The notes below the pieces were generated by a model. It was not told the DNA's origin, did no database searches, and worked only from the letters and a program-made list of their open reading frames with translations. From Gammaproteobacteria bacterium (lineage in GTDB: Bacteria; Pseudomonadota; Gammaproteobacteria; Pseudomonadales; Litorivicinaceae), in contig PAHG01000006.1 of NCBI GenBank assembly GCA_002705795.1, forward strand, positions 3,534 to 64,229: a DNA stretch of 60,696 nt, in the 5' to 3' direction. Within the stretch, counting starts at the first letter, position 1. Every line of letters begins with the position of its first letter. Made by a program: the position numbers and the translations under genes. Below, piece after piece: positions 9,287-17,898 of the stretch.

Positions 9287-9894
9287 AACATAGTCCAGGG
9301 GAACGTTTTTCGATGGTTATCTTCGAATGCTGTGATTGCATCGTTGAATTCCAGCGACAGATCGATTTCGTTTAAGCCATTCATAAGGCAGCGCTTTTGA
9401 AACGGATCTAGGTCGAAGTCAACCACTTCCCCGGATGGTAGTGTGATGCTCTCTTGATCAACGTTGACCGATACTTGCGGCGGTTGTGCGTGGTCGAGCC
9501 CCTCTTGAATCGATAGTATGGTCTCTTGCTCTAACCGGGCGGTTAGGACACCGTTTTTGAGACAGTTTGCTGCAAATATCTCTCCGAAGCTTGGCGCGAA
9601 AACAGCTCGAAATCCGGAGTCATAGAGTGCGTAAACAGCCCCCTCTCTTGAGCTTCCAGACCCAAAGTTTGCGCCAGCAAACAGAATTTTGGCGGTCTCG
9701 AATTTCCGCTGATTTAGCGAGAAGTCCGTATTGATGTTTCCGGCATCTGTGCGTCGGATGTCGTGAAACAAATACTGTGCATAGCCCACCGCTCGCGGCT
9801 TTTTGATGAATCGTGCAGGAAATAATTGGTCTGTGTTGACGTTTGCCAGGCGCAGTGGTGCGGCGATCGCGTTGAGTTGAATTAAAGGCTCCAT
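9283..9894 (-). CDS. leuD: 3-isopropylmalate dehydratase small subunit-like (LeuD family)
   Basis: NVNTDQLFPARF, GANFGSGSSREGAVYAL swivel-domain motif. Confidence 0.87.
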   Translation of the reverse strand: MEPLIQLNAIAAPLRLANVNTDQLFPARFIKKPRAVGYAQYLFHDIRRTDAGNINTDFSLNQRKFETAKILFAGANFGSGSSREGAVYALYDSGFRAVFAPSFGEIFAANCLKNGVLTARLEQETILSIQEGLDHAQPPQVSVNVDQESITLPSGEVVDFDLDPFQKRCLMNGLNEIDLSLEFNDAITAFEDNHRKTFPWTML

Positions 9895-11300
9895 GAGCGT
9901 GCCTCCTCGTAGGAGCTGATATTCTCGAATCGGCCCGTGATCGAGGCCGCGGCCGCCATAGCTGGGCTGACGAGGTGGGTACGACCTCCCTGTCCCTGTC
10001 TGCCCTCGAAATTTCGATTAGAGGTTGACGCGGCGCGTTCACCGCTTTCTAGCATGTCGCCATTGATGCCCACACACATGGAGCATCCCGGAGCCAGCCA
10101 TTCGGCGCCGGCGAGTCGGAAAATCTCATCTAGGCCCTCGGATTCAGCAGTTCGTTTGACTTGCTCGGAGCCGGGGACAATCATCGTCGGGATCCTACAA
10201 GTCTGTCCTTTCATCACCTGCGCGGCGACCCTCAGGTCCTCGATACGACTGTTTGTGCAAGAGCCGATGAATACACGATCAAGTTGGATCGATTGGATCA
10301 ACTGATTTGCATTCAGGCCCATGTATTCCAGAGCTCTCATCATCCGGCCCTTTCGTTCTGGATCCTGCTCCATGTCCGGGTCAGGTATGCACCCGGTGAC
10401 GTCAGTCACCATCTCCGGATTCGTACCCCAGGTCACCTGTGGAACAATCTCTTTTGCTTCTATCCGCACCTCGCGGTCAAAGACCGATCCCGGTTCTGTC
10501 TTAAGTGTCCGCCAGTAGGAAAGAGCCTGATCCCAAAGTGGTCCATTGGGTGCTATTGGTCTGCCTTGCATATAGTCGAATGCTTTTTTATCGGGCGCGA
10601 CAAGGCCTGCCCTCGCGCCTGCTTCTATTGACATATTACAGACCGTCATTCTAGCTTCTACCGATAGTTCGTCGATTGTGTCGCCATAATATTCAATGGC
10701 GTAGCCGACGGCTCCACCGCTACCGATTGTTTTGATTAGAAATAGGATCAGGTCCTTACTTGACACTCCCGCCTTTCTCTGACCTGAGATTGTCACTCGT
10801 AGTGTTTTTGGCTTTGACCTCCAGAGTGTCTGCGTGGCGAGGACGTGTGCGACCTCGGAAGAACCAATGCCGAACGCGTAGGCGCCGAGGGCTCCGTGTG
10901 TAGACGTGTGAGAGTCCGCTCCGGCAATCACAAGACCTGGCTGAGTGATTCCAAACTCGGGCCCGACGACGTGTAAGATGCCTTGGTAATCATGACCTAG
11001 GCCGAATAGTTCGATGCCATAGGTTGCGGTATCTGATGTGATCAGCTGGACCATGTTCCGTATCTCTGGGTCCTGGATGCCTTCGACTCCGAGCTCTCTG
11101 TTTCGTGTTGGTACGTAGTGATCTGAGAATCCAAACGCCTGCTTGGGGTTACGAATAGTCCGGCCCTCGCGTCGTATTTTGTCGAATGCGTGAAAGGAGT
11201 TTTCCTGTAGAAGGACCCGGTCCACATACAGGAGCGATTCGTTTCCTCTGTCGGTAACGACGTGTGTAGACCAAATCTTGTCAAAAAGGGTAGAGGGCAT
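9882..11300 (-). CDS. leuC: 3-isopropylmalate dehydratase large subunit-like (LeuC/aconitase family)
   Basis: GADSHTSTHGALGAYAFGIGSSEV; Fe-S cysteines in FIGSCTNSRIEDL and PGCSMCVG; start MPSTLFDKIWSTHVV at 11300. Confidence 0.9.
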   Translation of the reverse strand: MPSTLFDKIWSTHVVTDRGNESLLYVDRVLLQENSFHAFDKIRREGRTIRNPKQAFGFSDHYVPTRNRELGVEGIQDPEIRNMVQLITSDTATYGIELFGLGHDYQGILHVVGPEFGITQPGLVIAGADSHTSTHGALGAYAFGIGSSEVAHVLATQTLWRSKPKTLRVTISGQRKAGVSSKDLILFLIKTIGSGGAVGYAIEYYGDTIDELSVEARMTVCNMSIEAGARAGLVAPDKKAFDYMQGRPIAPNGPLWDQALSYWRTLKTEPGSVFDREVRIEAKEIVPQVTWGTNPEMVTDVTGCIPDPDMEQDPERKGRMMRALEYMGLNANQLIQSIQLDRVFIGSCTNSRIEDLRVAAQVMKGQTCRIPTMIVPGSEQVKRTAESEGLDEIFRLAGAEWLAPGCSMCVGINGDMLESGERAASTSNRNFEGRQGQGGRTHLVSPAMAAAASITGRFENISSYEEARSWSL

Positions 11301-11327
11301 GAGTTTCTCTCGATTTTTATTAATATT

Positions 11328-11337
11328 CTGTTGACAA
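11328..11337. promoter_or_regulatory. Candidate operator; minus strand reads TTGTCAACAG
   Basis: Shares TATTGTCAACA with the 5464 site; upstream of leuC-like gene. Confidence 0.45.
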
Positions 11338-11423
11338 TACCGGCTCGAATATCGCACTGTTCGTGCCGTGAATCAACGTCTTCACTTGATAGCGCGTCTT
11401 TGTACTATCCGCAACAAACAAAA

Positions 11424-11435
11424 ATTGTAGACAAT
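11424..11435. promoter_or_regulatory. Candidate operator ATTGTAGACAAT adjacent to TSUP start
   Basis: Inverted repeat ATTGT-AG-ACAAT ending 1 nt before the GTG at 11437. Confidence 0.5.
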
Positions 11436-11436
11436 A

Positions 11437-12186
11437 GTGGGTGATATCGACTTCCTGTTCATTTTTCTGGTAGCCGCCGCGGCATTTAGCTCTGCTGTTT
11501 TTCATTCGTTTTCTGGCTTCGCAGGGGGGCTTGTGCTCGCGGTCATGCTGGCGCCACTTCTTGGGATTAAAGAAACGGTTCCAGTGGTCGCGACGGCTTT
11601 GATCATTAGTAACATCGCTAGAATTTGGGCGTTTCGGAAATCGGTCGCTATTAAGGAATACCTGGCGGTATTCCTAACAGGGCTCCCGTTTATTGTACTC
11701 AGCGCCTATGTTTATGTGTCTCTGCCGGTCAGCGTCGTCGCATTGGTATTGGGTCTGTTCTTATTGGTCTCGATCCCCCTCAATAGAATCCTCAAGAAGA
11801 AAGAGGTCAAGGTCGGGCTGCAAGGCCTGGCGCTTGCCGGTATCCCTTATGGAATTGTGTCAGGTAGCACGTTTGGTGCGGCCGTGATGTTGGCGCCTTT
11901 CCTTATAGGTGCGGGTCTGGCTGGTGAGATGATGATCGGGACCGTTGCGATGCTAGGGTTTAGCTTGAATGTCACCAAAACAATCGTGTTCGGGATGTCT
12001 CCGCTTTTAACCAACGAGCTAATGGTTACGGGTATATTGGTCGGTCTTTGTACAATGCCCGGCGCCTACGTCGGGCGCTGGTTGGTGCGAAATACGTCCG
12101 TCCGAGTACATGCACAATTCATGGAGGTCTTTATCGCGTCTGGCGGAATATTATTTCTCTACGAGGCCTATCAAAACTGGGTTTAA
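11437..12186 (+). CDS. TSUP (TauE/SafE) family sulfite exporter-like permease
   Basis: Hydrophobic 249 aa, VFHSFSGFAGGLVLAVMLAPLLGIKETVPV; second repeat GIPYGIVSGSTFGAAVMLAPFLIGAGL. Confidence 0.87.
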   Translation: MGDIDFLFIFLVAAAAFSSAVFHSFSGFAGGLVLAVMLAPLLGIKETVPVVATALIISNIARIWAFRKSVAIKEYLAVFLTGLPFIVLSAYVYVSLPVSVVALVLGLFLLVSIPLNRILKKKEVKVGLQGLALAGIPYGIVSGSTFGAAVMLAPFLIGAGLAGEMMIGTVAMLGFSLNVTKTIVFGMSPLLTNELMVTGILVGLCTMPGAYVGRWLVRNTSVRVHAQFMEVFIASGGILFLYEAYQNWV

Positions 12187-12189
12187 TCC

Positions 12190-13035
12190 ATGACAGTGCT
12201 TCCAACTCCGCCCCAAGAATATACTCACATGCTAGCCCGTGCTTCGGTTACAAAGGTCGATGTGGATGGGTTGGGTGTGCAGCTTTATCGGTGGGGTAGC
12301 GGATCGAACTGTTTTGTGTTGTTGCACGGCGGCTATGGTTCATGGGCCCACTGGATCAAAGTCATCCCCCAGCTCGAATCGCATGCTACTGTGATTGCGC
12401 CTGATATGCCGGGCTTTGGTCTGTCAGATACCCCCGTTGAACCGCACACGGCCGAGTCAGTTGCCGGGCCGCTCGCCTCGGCACTTTTTGAACTCATTGG
12501 TCAGAAAAAAATCATACTCGCGGGATTTTCTTTTGGTGGTGCTATCGCGGGGCATGTTGCATCCTTAATATCGAATCAGATTAAACATTTGGTGCTGCTC
12601 GGCCCCGGGGGGACCGGTGCGCCGCGTGGTGAGATGCCTGATTTAATTCGGCGTACCAAACAGATGTGTCGCGCAGAGATTCGTGAGGCCCATCGCAGAA
12701 ATCTTGAAATTCTGATGGTCAAAGATCCTTCTTGTATCAACGATCTCGCGCTGTACATTCAGGAAACGAACACGGGAATGCATCGTCTGAAGAGTCGTCC
12801 GATATCGGCTACTGATACACTGGTGCAAGCGTTGGAAGGTGCGCGTTATCCCGTCACGGTGTTATTTGGCGAGTTCGACGCATCGGTCGGTAGCTACCGT
12901 CTTGAGCGTGAAAAAATTCTGAGGCAGACCGTTCCTCATGTATCGATTGAAGTGACTCGGGACGCGGGTCATTGGCTTATGTGGGAGTCTGATACATTAG
13001 TCGCTGATCGGCTGTTGGCCCTGCTTTCCAAATAA
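12190..13035 (+). CDS. alpha/beta hydrolase
   Basis: LLHGGYGSWAHW, APDMPGFGLSD, GFSFGG nucleophile elbow, DAGHWLMWE. Confidence 0.9.
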   Translation: MTVLPTPPQEYTHMLARASVTKVDVDGLGVQLYRWGSGSNCFVLLHGGYGSWAHWIKVIPQLESHATVIAPDMPGFGLSDTPVEPHTAESVAGPLASALFELIGQKKIILAGFSFGGAIAGHVASLISNQIKHLVLLGPGGTGAPRGEMPDLIRRTKQMCRAEIREAHRRNLEILMVKDPSCINDLALYIQETNTGMHRLKSRPISATDTLVQALEGARYPVTVLFGEFDASVGSYRLEREKILRQTVPHVSIEVTRDAGHWLMWESDTLVADRLLALLSK

Positions 13036-13842
13036 ACCCAGCCTCTCACACGTGTCTCGAAAATCTGGGCGCTCGAGGACTGCTGTTTGCCGCGCGACAT
13101 TATCTGACCACGTGCCTACTTCCGGTTCTCCAAATTTCTCTGGGTACCTTGACTTAGGTGGGCCGAAAACACGGTTGAGTGTCTCGTCGTATTGATCGAT
13201 CTCTTTGAGATCGAGCGGTTGGTAGGTGTCGCGATGAATGACAACCGACTGAGGTAGTCGGGGCAAGATCTTTTGCTCCTGGTTTTTTGGGTAACCAAGT
13301 GCGCATGCGCATATTGGGAACGCGCCCTTGGGTAGCTCGAGCAGGCTAGCAACAGAGTCGGTTGATTCTCGAACCTTGGATATTGGGCACGTGCCGATGC
13401 CAAGACCCTCCGCGGCAGCAATCATAAATGCAAGTGCGAGGGACGCATCGACGGTCGTGTTGAGGAAAGCATCGGTTTGTTCCCAGCGGTATTCGTGTTT
13501 TCTGGCCAGGTTTATCTGTTGGGTTCGGTGCGTGTCTCCGATGACAAAAACCAGCATCGGTGCATCAAATGCCCAGTGAGTAGATGGAAACATCTGAACG
13601 AGTTTGGCTCGGATTAGAGGGCTAACTACATCGACAAAACTATACTGTTGGAGGTTTGATTTGCTGGGTGCGGATTGTGCCGCCGCAAATAAGAGCTGCT
13701 TAATCTCTTCGTTTATTGGTTGATCGGAGAATGTCCTGCAGGACTGATGAGACAGGATAGTGTCTATAGTCCGACGGCTTTCGTTCTTTGGGACAGGGTT
13801 GAGGGATCCGTATCGCAGATGCTCGGTGAGTGGCTTATTCAT
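12997..13842 (-). CDS. nitroreductase family protein
   Basis: HQSCRTFSDQPINEEIKQLLFAAAQSAPSKSNLQQYSFVDV; GLGIGTCPISKVRE. Confidence 0.87.
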   Translation of the reverse strand: MNKPLTEHLRYGSLNPVPKNESRRTIDTILSHQSCRTFSDQPINEEIKQLLFAAAQSAPSKSNLQQYSFVDVVSPLIRAKLVQMFPSTHWAFDAPMLVFVIGDTHRTQQINLARKHEYRWEQTDAFLNTTVDASLALAFMIAAAEGLGIGTCPISKVRESTDSVASLLELPKGAFPICACALGYPKNQEQKILPRLPQSVVIHRDTYQPLDLKEIDQYDETLNRVFGPPKSRYPEKFGEPEVGTWSDNVARQTAVLERPDFRDTCERLGLFGKQGQQPISD

Positions 13843-15383
13843 ATTTTGACCTTTTGGTAAAATGTAGTCAGATGTGATCTCGGATGATCCAGCGCATCAT
13901 TTATTGGCTCCCAGGGGATACCGCCATGACCCAAAAGCGCTGGCAGAAGACTGTGTTCCCAGTCTAGGTAACCTTGAGCATCCTTAAGGTCGCCCAGGTG
14001 CCTGTTCGGGAAAAACCGGGCCTGATCTACAGGTTGTGTCTCGAGATCGATATCTGATGTGTCTATTAAGTACGTGGGTATAGAGTTCCAGTCGATGCAG
14101 ACCGGCTCTGATAGGCCGAGCTGCTTGACTAACTCCGTTGTATGCGTGATCTGTGAGTAATCGCACACAAATAGGCATCGATCAAATTTTGAGATTGCAG
14201 TGAATTTTGATCTGGGTAGCCATTTCGAATTATTGAGTCGGCTCTTCTTAAATGCCTTGCTGGAGCGGATATCGAAAATGCAGTCGACATCGAGCCAGTT
14301 TTCATCCCAGTGGACGCTTATCGTGGTGTCGTGTCTAGAAGGCACTGGTTCTGGAATATATTTTTCTCTTAGCTGTGCATCCCATCCCATGCGGCGAAGC
14401 CATAAGACTGATACCACGCAATCCAACTGATTGGGCCCTTGAACGACTATGGGCAAGTTGTGCGTGCCCAGGTACTGATCTGTGCTCTGGATCAGTGTGG
14501 TTGGGGATATGTCATTGTCAGCTATTTGATCTTCGCTGACGGTGATGAGTCGATAATGGGTTCCGGTCTTTGACCATTGTTTCTCGCAATCTTTTGTTAC
14601 CACGGGTAAGTTGAATTTCTCGATCAGGTGGTGAGCTTTCCTTGCCATGGATTCATTAGACAAAAGATCTGCAGCAGATCGTTGATTGTTGAATGAACGG
14701 TCTCCACCTGCGAGCTCCCAACCTTGTGTGCCGCCGATTATAAAGTGGATGGGCGCCTCAAAATCCTGGTCGGCCATGGTCTGTGCTGCGATGATGCCCC
14801 GTGTACGACCCGCGCAGTGCACGTAGATTGAACTATTCGAAATTGAAAGTGCTCCGAGCCGTCCGGTGGGGCAGTGGATTGAATCCGGTAGGCTGAATTT
14901 TTGGTACTCTGAGAAAGGTCTTACATCAAATTGATACTGAGGTGGCGCTTCCATGGCTGCTTTAGCGGCGATGGTCCTAATGTTGCCGGTGTCTTCTACC
15001 CATTCACCGAATGCTTTTGATGGAGTGTACTCTCCGCCCCATGTCGGGAGGCCGCTGTTTTTCCAGCTACTGAATCCTCCATCGATTAATCGAGGCTGGA
15101 GATTTGTGATTTGAGTAATCACCGTCGCCGCCCAGAGCGAGAGGGTCTTTTCTTGTCCGATAATCAGGGCGACCCCTGTTTCGTTTCCGAACAATTGGTT
15201 GAGTTTCTCCTCAAGGCTGTCAATGGGTGCATTGATGGAAAACACGGGGTGATCATCGACATATGTTTTGCGGTCACGTACATCGATTAGAGCGATACGC
15301 TCGGTCCGACGAAGTAGGTCAAGAGCTTCACTGACCCGTATGACCTGAATTTTATTCCGCGCTGCATTATCAAGCGTCATCAT
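13839..15383 (-). CDS. multi-domain rhodanese-like protein (four apparent rhodanese modules)
   Basis: ALIDVRDRKTY, FDVRPFSEYQ, FDIRSSKAF repeats; HCAGRTRG active loop; GGFSSWKNSGLP and GGTQGWELAGG domain ends. Confidence 0.82.
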   Translation of the reverse strand: MMTLDNAARNKIQVIRVSEALDLLRRTERIALIDVRDRKTYVDDHPVFSINAPIDSLEEKLNQLFGNETGVALIIGQEKTLSLWAATVITQITNLQPRLIDGGFSSWKNSGLPTWGGEYTPSKAFGEWVEDTGNIRTIAAKAAMEAPPQYQFDVRPFSEYQKFSLPDSIHCPTGRLGALSISNSSIYVHCAGRTRGIIAAQTMADQDFEAPIHFIIGGTQGWELAGGDRSFNNQRSAADLLSNESMARKAHHLIEKFNLPVVTKDCEKQWSKTGTHYRLITVSEDQIADNDISPTTLIQSTDQYLGTHNLPIVVQGPNQLDCVVSVLWLRRMGWDAQLREKYIPEPVPSRHDTTISVHWDENWLDVDCIFDIRSSKAFKKSRLNNSKWLPRSKFTAISKFDRCLFVCDYSQITHTTELVKQLGLSEPVCIDWNSIPTYLIDTSDIDLETQPVDQARFFPNRHLGDLKDAQGYLDWEHSLLPALLGHGGIPWEPINDALDHPRSHLTTFYQKVKI

Positions 15384-15654
15384 AACACTCGCTTCGTTAT
15401 CACGTTTTGATAGGAAACTTTTAAAATATTGTCAGTATCTGTGACCCACACAACCTCAATCTCAGCAAATCCTCGCCGAAGCATCATTCAGCCGGTTTTT
15501 CCACCTGCTTGAAGTTTCCGTTGTTCCTTATACATCTTAACCGGATTGACTGGCGAGGAAGATCAGGTTTGCCGCCCGACTACCCAGGTTGACGTATCCC
15601 TTGCTACTCGAGCTGTCTGATCTCCGGCAGCTACTGATTGTCAAACCCGACCGC

Positions 15655-15669
15655 TTGATAGATTATCAA
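15655..15669. promoter_or_regulatory. Inverted repeat TTGATA-GAT-TATCAA upstream of D-tartrate dehydratase
   Basis: Perfect 6-bp arms with 3-nt spacer in a 359-bp divergent intergenic region. Confidence 0.45.
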
Positions 15670-15742
15670 CGCGTTATCATCTTTGGGTTTTAGATTTCAT
15701 TCACACCGTGCACACAATTTACTTTCTAATCTTGGTGACCAG

Positions 15743-16915
15743 ATGCGTATAACAGCAATCCACGAATCAGTTGAATCAATTGCCTCAGATATTCAGAACG
15801 CCTATATCAATTTTTCGAAGATGACTTGTTCGGTCGTCGCCGTCGTGACCGATCAACTAATAGACGGCAAACCAGTCGTTGGGTATGGCTTTAATTCAAA
15901 TGGCCGATATAACGCGTCTGGTATTTTAAAGGACCGTCTGATTCCACGATTGCTTGAGGCAGATCCAGGTCGATTAATCGATGGCGATGGATATCTCGAC
16001 CCCCATCGGGCGTGGGACATTATGATGACTAATGAAAAGCCTGGTGGGCATGGTGAGCGGTCAGTGGCCGTCGGTGTTCTTGATATGGCGCTCTGGGACG
16101 CACTCGCAAAGACGCAAGGGATCCCGCTTTACCAACTTCTCGCGGAGAGGGCCGGGAGGCAGGCCGATTCTAGGGTTTGGGTTTATGCAGCTGGGGGCTA
16201 CTACTACCCGGGCAAAGATATCGTCGGCCTGCAAGACGAGTTCCGACAATATCAGGACTTGGGCTACACCGTCTGTAAAATGAAAATTGGGGCGGCTGAT
16301 CTCTCTCATGATTGTGATCGTATCGAGGCAGCATTGAAGGTCGTCGGTGAAGGAAATCTATGCGTCGATGCCAACGGGCGATTCGATTTAAAAACCGCGC
16401 TCGCATATGCAGAGGCGTTGAAACAGTATCGACTATTCTGGTACGAGGAAGCGGGTGACCCATTAGACTTCAAAATACAGACAGCGCTCAGTGAGGCGTA
16501 TGACCTGCCAACTGCGACGGGTGAAAATCTATTTTCGCATCAAGATGCTCGTAACCTGCTCCGTTATGGCGGTATGCGTCCGGAGCTAGATTATCTTCAG
16601 TTCGATTGCGCCCTATCCTATGGTCTGGTCGAGTATTACCGAACACTCAGTGTCTTGTCAGAGTATGGTTGGTCGTCACGGCGGGTCGTCCCGCACGGGG
16701 GGCATCAGATGTCGTTGCATATCGCGGCTGGTTTGGGGCTGGGTGGCAATGAATCCTACCCTGGTGTTTTCCAGCCCTTCGGAGGCTTCTCCGACGAGTT
16801 AACGGTCATAGATAGTTATGTGGGGCTGCCTACATCGCCAGGACTCGGGCTCGAGAACAAGGCAAATTTCAGGACCATGCTGGTCAGTGCGTTTGGTGAT
16901 CAGTTGAGGATTTAA
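15743..16915 (+). CDS. tarD: D(-)-tartrate dehydratase (mandelate racemase/enolase superfamily)
   Basis: NEKPGGHGERSVAVG, YAAGGYYYPGK, CKMKIG, VDANGRFDL, WYEEAGDPLD, TGENLFSHQDARNLLRYGGMRP, PHGGHQMSLHIAAGLGLGGNESYP. Confidence 0.87.
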   Translation: MRITAIHESVESIASDIQNAYINFSKMTCSVVAVVTDQLIDGKPVVGYGFNSNGRYNASGILKDRLIPRLLEADPGRLIDGDGYLDPHRAWDIMMTNEKPGGHGERSVAVGVLDMALWDALAKTQGIPLYQLLAERAGRQADSRVWVYAAGGYYYPGKDIVGLQDEFRQYQDLGYTVCKMKIGAADLSHDCDRIEAALKVVGEGNLCVDANGRFDLKTALAYAEALKQYRLFWYEEAGDPLDFKIQTALSEAYDLPTATGENLFSHQDARNLLRYGGMRPELDYLQFDCALSYGLVEYYRTLSVLSEYGWSSRRVVPHGGHQMSLHIAAGLGLGGNESYPGVFQPFGGFSDELTVIDSYVGLPTSPGLGLENKANFRTMLVSAFGDQLRI

Positions 16916-17898
16916 ATGATCCAGTGGATTCCAGCAATTACCCACGCTGCTAGAAGAGTCGTTTCAACGATGATTAGTGCGACTGACCGAATCCCATAAC
17001 GCGCGATATCCTGGAGTGAGGTCTTCACTCCTAGTGCTGCGATCGCGGTTACTAAAAATGTGCTCGATATAACGTTCGTTGTTTGAATGAGCGTTTGGGG
17101 AATGGCGCCGAGGGAGTTTACGGCCACGAAAAAACAAAAAGCGACTAAAAAATACGGGAAGGAAACATTACCAGTCGGGGTATCGGACCGCCCTGTGATG
17201 GTTAGCGCGATGATCAGCACAACTGGGACTAATAGGGCGACCCGAAACAACTTAACTATAGTCGCAGTATCGCCGGTATTAGTATTCATGCCGTAGCCGG
17301 CTCCTACTACTTGTGCAACGTCATGGATCGTCCCACCCAGAAACAACCCAGATTGAAAGTCGTCAAATCCGAGCTGATCGGCAACGAGCGGATAAAGAAT
17401 CATTGCAATCGTCGACAGTGTTGTAACCGTGACAACAGTGACGATTGTAGCGTTTTCATTTTCTCGGTTGTTGGGCAGGACACTTGAGATAGCGAGCGCC
17501 GCTGAGGCGCCGCAAATTCCTACGGAGCCTCCGCTAATGATTCCGAACGCCCGGCTGCTTCTGAATAATTTCGCGAGAAATACCCCAATAATTAGAGACA
17601 GCAGAATACCTCCTGCGATCCATCCCAGGATGTCAAAACTGAAGTTAGCGATATCGTCGAACGTGATCCTTAGTCCAAGGAGAGCGACTCCAATTCTCAA
17701 GATATTTCGGGAGCTAAATTCAATTCCTTGCCGGTAGGTTGGTGACTTATCCAAGAATCCAAGACCCATCCCTAGGAGTAATGCAAACAACATTTGGGGC
17801 GCACCATATTGCTTCCCGAGGAAGGCCGCGACGAGCCCTATAAAGAAGCAAAGGAGAGCGCCCGGAGTAAGTTCTCTTAGTCTAACGTAAATCATCAA
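16912..17898 (-). CDS. YeiH/PSE (putative sulfate exporter) family protein
   Basis: RIGVALLGLRITFDDI, GGSVGICGASAALAISSVLP, GGTIHDVAQVVGAGYG. Confidence 0.88.
   Translation of the reverse strand: MMIYVRLRELTPGALLCFFIGLVAAFLGKQYGAPQMLFALLLGMGLGFLDKSPTYRQGIEFSSRNILRIGVALLGLRITFDDIANFSFDILGWIAGGILLSLIIGVFLAKLFRSSRAFGIISGGSVGICGASAALAISSVLPNNRENENATIVTVVTVTTLSTIAMILYPLVADQLGFDDFQSGLFLGGTIHDVAQVVGAGYGMNTNTGDTATIVKLFRVALLVPVVLIIALTITGRSDTPTGNVSFPYFLVAFCFFVAVNSLGAIPQTLIQTTNVISSTFLVTAIAALGVKTSLQDIARYGIRSVALIIVETTLLAAWVIAGIHWII

Noticed and set aside
9882-11300. Calling the LeuCD-like pair leucine biosynthesis genes outright
   Set aside because: No leuA or leuB nearby and the neighbourhood is catabolic; the family call stands but the leucine role is not supported by context.
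15398-15412. Inverted repeat TATCA-CGTTT-TGATA upstream of the rhodanese gene
   Set aside because: Short 5-bp arms in AT-rich sequence and arm order opposite to the TTGATA...TATCAA site; not enough to call an operator.
15638-15646. Half-site GATTGTCAA upstream of tarD as a sixth member of the TTGTNNACRN family
   Set aside because: Only one half matches (TTGTCAAACC); no symmetric partner.
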